DNA of 25,424 nt from Eubacteriales Family XIII. Incertae Sedis bacterium (lineage in GTDB: Bacteria > Bacillota > Clostridia > Peptostreptococcales > Anaerovoracaceae): NCBI GenBank assembly GCA_031283865.1, contig JAITAX010000109.1, positions 1 through 25,424 of the forward strand. The letters are read 5' to 3'. Shown here piece after piece: positions 22,846 through 25,424 of this stretch. How positions within the stretch are numbered: position 1 is the first letter of the stretch; every line of letters starts with the position of its first letter. A model generated the notes under the pieces. The model was not told the origin of the DNA. It ran no database searches and saw only the letters and a program-made list of their open reading frames with translations. The position numbers and the translations under genes were made by a program.

Positions 22846-24030
22846 ATGGCTTTATTGCCCTTTGGCGGCCTCCCCGGCGTGGGCGGCGGAAACAATTTCG
22901 ACGCGCTCAGAAAAAAATACGAGGGCTTCCGTTACCCGCAAGCCGTCATCGAACTGGGAGGCAAGGAATTTAAGGACAAGAGCGGCCGCTTGGCCGTGAA
23001 CGACGTCAATATCGAGTTAACCAGCGGCTATGAGGCTTCCGTCGCGAGCTTTCGCATCTACGGCGTCTTTCGGCAAGCTTCGGGGAAATTCGAGTACGAA
23101 GAGCTGAAGAAGCAGGTGCTGCTCGGCAATTCCCTCACGATCAGGCTCGGTTATCTGGACGCCTTGGAACCCGTCTTTACGGGCTTCGTGGCGGGCGTGA
23201 ATTTCGCCTTTGCGGAGGGGGATTTGCCCTATGTCGAGGTCACGGGCATGGACGTGAAAGGGATCATGATGTCGGGGAGCTACGCGGAGCAGCTCGCCGC
23301 GACATCCTACGGGGAGGCCGTGCGGGAAATCCTGCGCAAGACGGCCTACGAGAGGCTGCAGGACGGATCGGCGATCACGGGTCTCGCCGTCAGCGATACG
23401 CCGGACAAGGAAGCCGGCGGCGAGCGCAGCGGCGCCTCCGCCTACACCGTCGAGATGTCCTCCGAGAGCGACTATGAGTTTGTCGTGAAAGCCGCGAAGC
23501 GCTTCAACTACGAGTTCTTTACGGATTGCGGCAAGGTGTACTTCCGCAAGGCCAAGAGCGGCTCGGACGAACTGCCGGAGCTTGGCGTCACGAACGGTTT
23601 GATCGACTTCGACATCGGCTACAGCCTTACGGGCGTCGCGGAAACGGTGGAGGCGCGGTCCGTGGACGCGGGGACGGGCAAGATCCTCTCGTCGAAGAAG
23701 AAGTTTACGAACAATCTGTCCGTGGGCAGCTACGCGAAGAAGCTCATCGCGAAGAGCCGGCACGTATACATCGATCCGACCATCGTTTCCAAGCAGCACG
23801 CGGACGCGCGGGCGGACTCCCTGCTCGAAACGATGAGCTATCGTCTCGGATCCTTAAACTGCGTCTGCGTCGGTCTGCCCGAGCTGCGGCCGGGGCGCTT
23901 TCTGACGATTGCGGGGCTGGGCGCGCCCGCGGAGAACCGGTTTTACATCACGGGCGTGACACATGCGCTGTCCGCCGACGCGGGTTATCGCACGCGGCTC
24001 ATCGGCTGCGCCGACGCGGTGAAGAAGTAA
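22846..24030 (+). CDS. Baseplate hub protein, VgrG N-terminal/gpD-like (Afp8 N-terminal half)
   Basis: A 394-aa phage late-control-D/VgrG-type hub. Landmarks are an N-terminal strand block ending in VNDVNIELTSGYEASVASF, then LGNSLTIRLGYLDALEPVFTGFVAGVNFAF, VEVTGMDVKGIMM, and a middle SDYEFVVKAAKRFNYEFF with CGKVYFRKA, typical of the gpD beta-barrel. The C terminus (LRPGRFLTIAGLGAP, FYITGVTHAL) matches the end of gpD proteins. The spike OB and beta-helix parts are absent here and encoded by the next gene, so the VgrG is split. GAGGT lies 7 nt before the ATG. Confidence 0.9.
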   Translation: MALLPFGGLPGVGGGNNFDALRKKYEGFRYPQAVIELGGKEFKDKSGRLAVNDVNIELTSGYEASVASFRIYGVFRQASGKFEYEELKKQVLLGNSLTIRLGYLDALEPVFTGFVAGVNFAFAEGDLPYVEVTGMDVKGIMMSGSYAEQLAATSYGEAVREILRKTAYERLQDGSAITGLAVSDTPDKEAGGERSGASAYTVEMSSESDYEFVVKAAKRFNYEFFTDCGKVYFRKAKSGSDELPELGVTNGLIDFDIGYSLTGVAETVEARSVDAGTGKILSSKKKFTNNLSVGSYAKKLIAKSRHVYIDPTIVSKQHADARADSLLETMSYRLGSLNCVCVGLPELRPGRFLTIAGLGAPAENRFYITGVTHALSADAGYRTRLIGCADAVKK

Positions 24031-24064
24031 ACGGCGCGGCGCGCCGGAAAGGGATAGGGGCGGC

Positions 24065-24877
24065 ATGAGCCTGTACGATATTATAGACGAAATAAGCGAA
24101 CGCAGCGCGACGAAGACCGAGACGGGCGATACGCGCGTCCACGGCGTCATGATAGGCGTCGTCGCGAAGAACTACGACAAGGATATGCCGGGCCGCGTCT
24201 GCGTGACCGTGCCGACGCGCGACAAGGACAAGAACGAACTCAAGTGGGCGCGGCAGGCGCAGCTTTCGAGCGGCGAGAAGTGGGGCCACTACTTCCTGCC
24301 GGAGGTCGGCGATCAGGTGCTGCTGGCCTTTGAGGGCGGCAACATAGAGAAGCCTTACATCATCGGCTGCGTCCCGAGGGACAACGCGAAATTCCTCAGC
24401 GGCTCGGTCGACGAACACAATCAAATCAAGAGAATCGTCACAAAAAACGGGAGCACCCTGTCCTTCGAGGACAACAAGGAGGGCGACGGCGCGAAAGACA
24501 AGATCAACATAGAAACAGCGGGCCGGTCGCACGACCTGCTGCTCGACAACGAAAACAAGCTTATACGGCTGACCGATAAGGCGAAAGAGAACATGCTCGA
24601 GATCATGACCGAGAGCGGGCAGATGCGGATCAAGGCCAAGTCGCGGCTGACGATTGAGGTGGGCGACGGCGTAAAGATGATCTTCAACGGCGAGTCCGGA
24701 TCCGTGAAGCTGGAGGCTTCGGAGTTCTCGATACAGGTATCCAATCAGTTCAAGGCCAAGAGCGACGGCATGATTAAGCTGGACGGGGCGCAGATGAGCC
24801 TGAGCGCGTCCTCTATGTTCAAGGCCGAATCGGGCGGAATGGTCAATATAGCGGGCGCGCCCATCAAGATCGGATAG
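24065..24877 (+). CDS. Spike protein, gp5/VgrG OB-fold plus short beta-helix (split VgrG)
   Basis: A 270-aa protein. Residues about 25-115 form a gp5 OB-fold (VMIGVVAKNYDKDMPGRVCV, KWARQAQLS, HYFLPEVGDQVLLAFEGG, PYIIGCV). The rest is a repetitive beta-prism/helix-like stalk: GSTLSFEDN, KINIETAG, KLIRLTDKA, GQMRIKAKSRLTIEVG, SVKLEASEFSIQVS, MIKLDGAQMSLSAS, ending MVNIAGAPIKIG. Together with the hub gene it reconstitutes a full VgrG-type trimeric spike that would carry the PAAR-like tip encoded at 14578. No effector extension is fused. Confidence 0.92.
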   Translation: MSLYDIIDEISERSATKTETGDTRVHGVMIGVVAKNYDKDMPGRVCVTVPTRDKDKNELKWARQAQLSSGEKWGHYFLPEVGDQVLLAFEGGNIEKPYIIGCVPRDNAKFLSGSVDEHNQIKRIVTKNGSTLSFEDNKEGDGAKDKINIETAGRSHDLLLDNENKLIRLTDKAKENMLEIMTESGQMRIKAKSRLTIEVGDGVKMIFNGESGSVKLEASEFSIQVSNQFKAKSDGMIKLDGAQMSLSASSMFKAESGGMVNIAGAPIKIG

Positions 24878-24912
24878 GGCGGCGCGCGCAGGTTGCGGAG
24901 GCGGACAATACT

Positions 24913-25335
24913 ATGGATGAAAACAAAGAGGCTTTTCTCGGAACGGGCATGAAGTTCCCGCCGCGAATCAATATAAACTCAGGGCGTTTCGCCACGAGTT
25001 CGGGGGCGGAGAACGTAAAGGAGTCCGTCTATATCATCCTCATGACGGGCCTCGGCGAGCGCCGGCTCGAACCGGCTTTCGGCAGCCGCATCATGCGCTA
25101 CACCTTTATCGACACCTCGCCGGCCATGCTCAACATGCTCTCCTCGGAGATACGGAACGCGATCCTCGGACAGGAGCCGCGCATATCCGACGTGGACATC
25201 GATTTCGAGCAGACCGTCGAGAGCGGCTGCCTGATCGTGAACATCGCCTACAGGCTCAGCGCAAGCAATACGGTCGAAAACATGGTCTTCCCGTTCTATC
25301 TGGGTTTGGCCGATACGGAGAACGCGGATGAATAA
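24913..25335 (+). CDS. Baseplate wedge protein, gp25-like (GPW/gp25 family)
   Basis: A 140-aa gp25/GPW family protein, normal length. The family core is FPPRININSGRFATSSGAEN, VKESVYIILMTGLGERRLEP, FGSRIMRYTFIDTS and an amphipathic IRNAILGQEPRI helix, ending in a strand pair (GCLIVNIAYRLSASNTVENM). The ERR-type lysozyme-like EPR core of gp25 appears as GERRLEPAFGS. GGAGG precedes the ATG by about 12 nt. The stop overlaps the next start (ATGAATAA), so the two are coupled. Confidence 0.93.
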   Translation: MDENKEAFLGTGMKFPPRININSGRFATSSGAENVKESVYIILMTGLGERRLEPAFGSRIMRYTFIDTSPAMLNMLSSEIRNAILGQEPRISDVDIDFEQTVESGCLIVNIAYRLSASNTVENMVFPFYLGLADTENADE

Positions 25336-25424
25336 CAGCGAATTTAGGATAGATGCGCGCGACGCGGCGGAGCTTCGCGCGCAGATTAAGGTGCTGGCGG
25401 CTTCCTACACGCCGGAATGGCTCT
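25328..25424 (+). CDS. Baseplate J-like protein, N-terminal fragment (Afp11-like)
   Basis: Partial gene cut by the right edge; 32 codons are visible. The sequence DARDAAELRAQIKVLAASYT followed by PEWL is the characteristic start of gpJ/Afp11-type baseplate proteins (rD-x-x-x-L-x-x-x-I-x-x-L-A-x-x-YTPEW). It overlaps the gp25-like stop by 8 nt, as is usual for this pair. Confidence 0.82.
   Translation, partial: MNNSEFRIDARDAAELRAQIKVLAASYTPEWL

Noticed and set aside
1..25424. Search by eye for tRNA or rRNA genes, CRISPR arrays, insertion sequences and integrase or attachment sites.
   Set aside because: Nothing convincing was found on either strand; the locus shows no transposase, integrase or phage lysis or packaging gene, which argues against a complete prophage in this window.

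Overview
The window looks like a high-GC (roughly 60% by eye) member of the Bacillota, probably Clostridia. Nearly every gene has a strong AAGGAGG-type Shine-Dalgarno, the promoters are of the sigma-A type, there is a Firmicute-style PstS-like lipoprotein gene, and the contractile-injection-system (CIS) proteins resemble those of clostridial loci. These are family resemblances recognised by eye; no search was run.

Layout. 1-278: the 3' end of a membrane protein gene, possibly DUF4349. 342-1361 (minus): a PstS-like phosphate-binding lipoprotein gene interrupted by one in-frame TAG, with coding sense continuing for 66 codons beyond it. 1362-1785: a divergent regulatory region with two well-formed promoters (minus: TTGACG-N17-TAAAAT; plus: TTGTTT-N17-TATAAT) and two sets of 14-bp tandem repeats. 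From 1786 to the right edge all genes lie on the plus strand with gaps of no more than 93 nt, which fits one very long operon leaving the window inside a baseplate-J-like gene.

The operon has two halves. The 3' half (13146-25424) is a recognisable Afp/PVC-like CIS: tail cap (DUF4255), an unknown protein, PAAR-like tip (DUF4280), one sheath, tube, a CxxC tail-assembly-like protein overlapped in the -1 frame by a DUF6760-like small protein, a second tube-family protein, a 919-aa Ala/Arg/Glu-rich protein, two tandem CIS_tube-type adaptor paralogues, a VgrG/gpD-like hub, a separate gp5-like spike, a gp25-like wedge protein and the start of the gpJ-like protein. No AAA+ ATPase, second sheath or obvious toxin is inside the window.

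The 5' half (1786-13114) is the unusual part: six large genes that are not standard tail parts. They encode an eCIS-associated protein with an Ig-like C terminus, a kinase-like protein lacking catalytic residues with a C-terminal membrane segment, a four-TM protein ending in a degenerate class III adenylate-cyclase-like domain plus a helical tail, a membrane-anchored MORN-repeat protein, a secreted TolC-fold protein with an extra C-terminal beta region, and a large membrane-anchored protein with a Gly-rich collagen-like linker. My reading is that this is an envelope-docking or sensing module that anchors or gates an otherwise ordinary CIS, built on signalling folds that have lost catalysis. 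That role is inference. The strongest sequence-level oddities are a canonical -1 slippery heptamer (A AAT TTT) with a downstream hairpin at the tail-assembly/DUF6760 overlap, and three consecutive RNA hairpins before the second CIS_tube paralogue.
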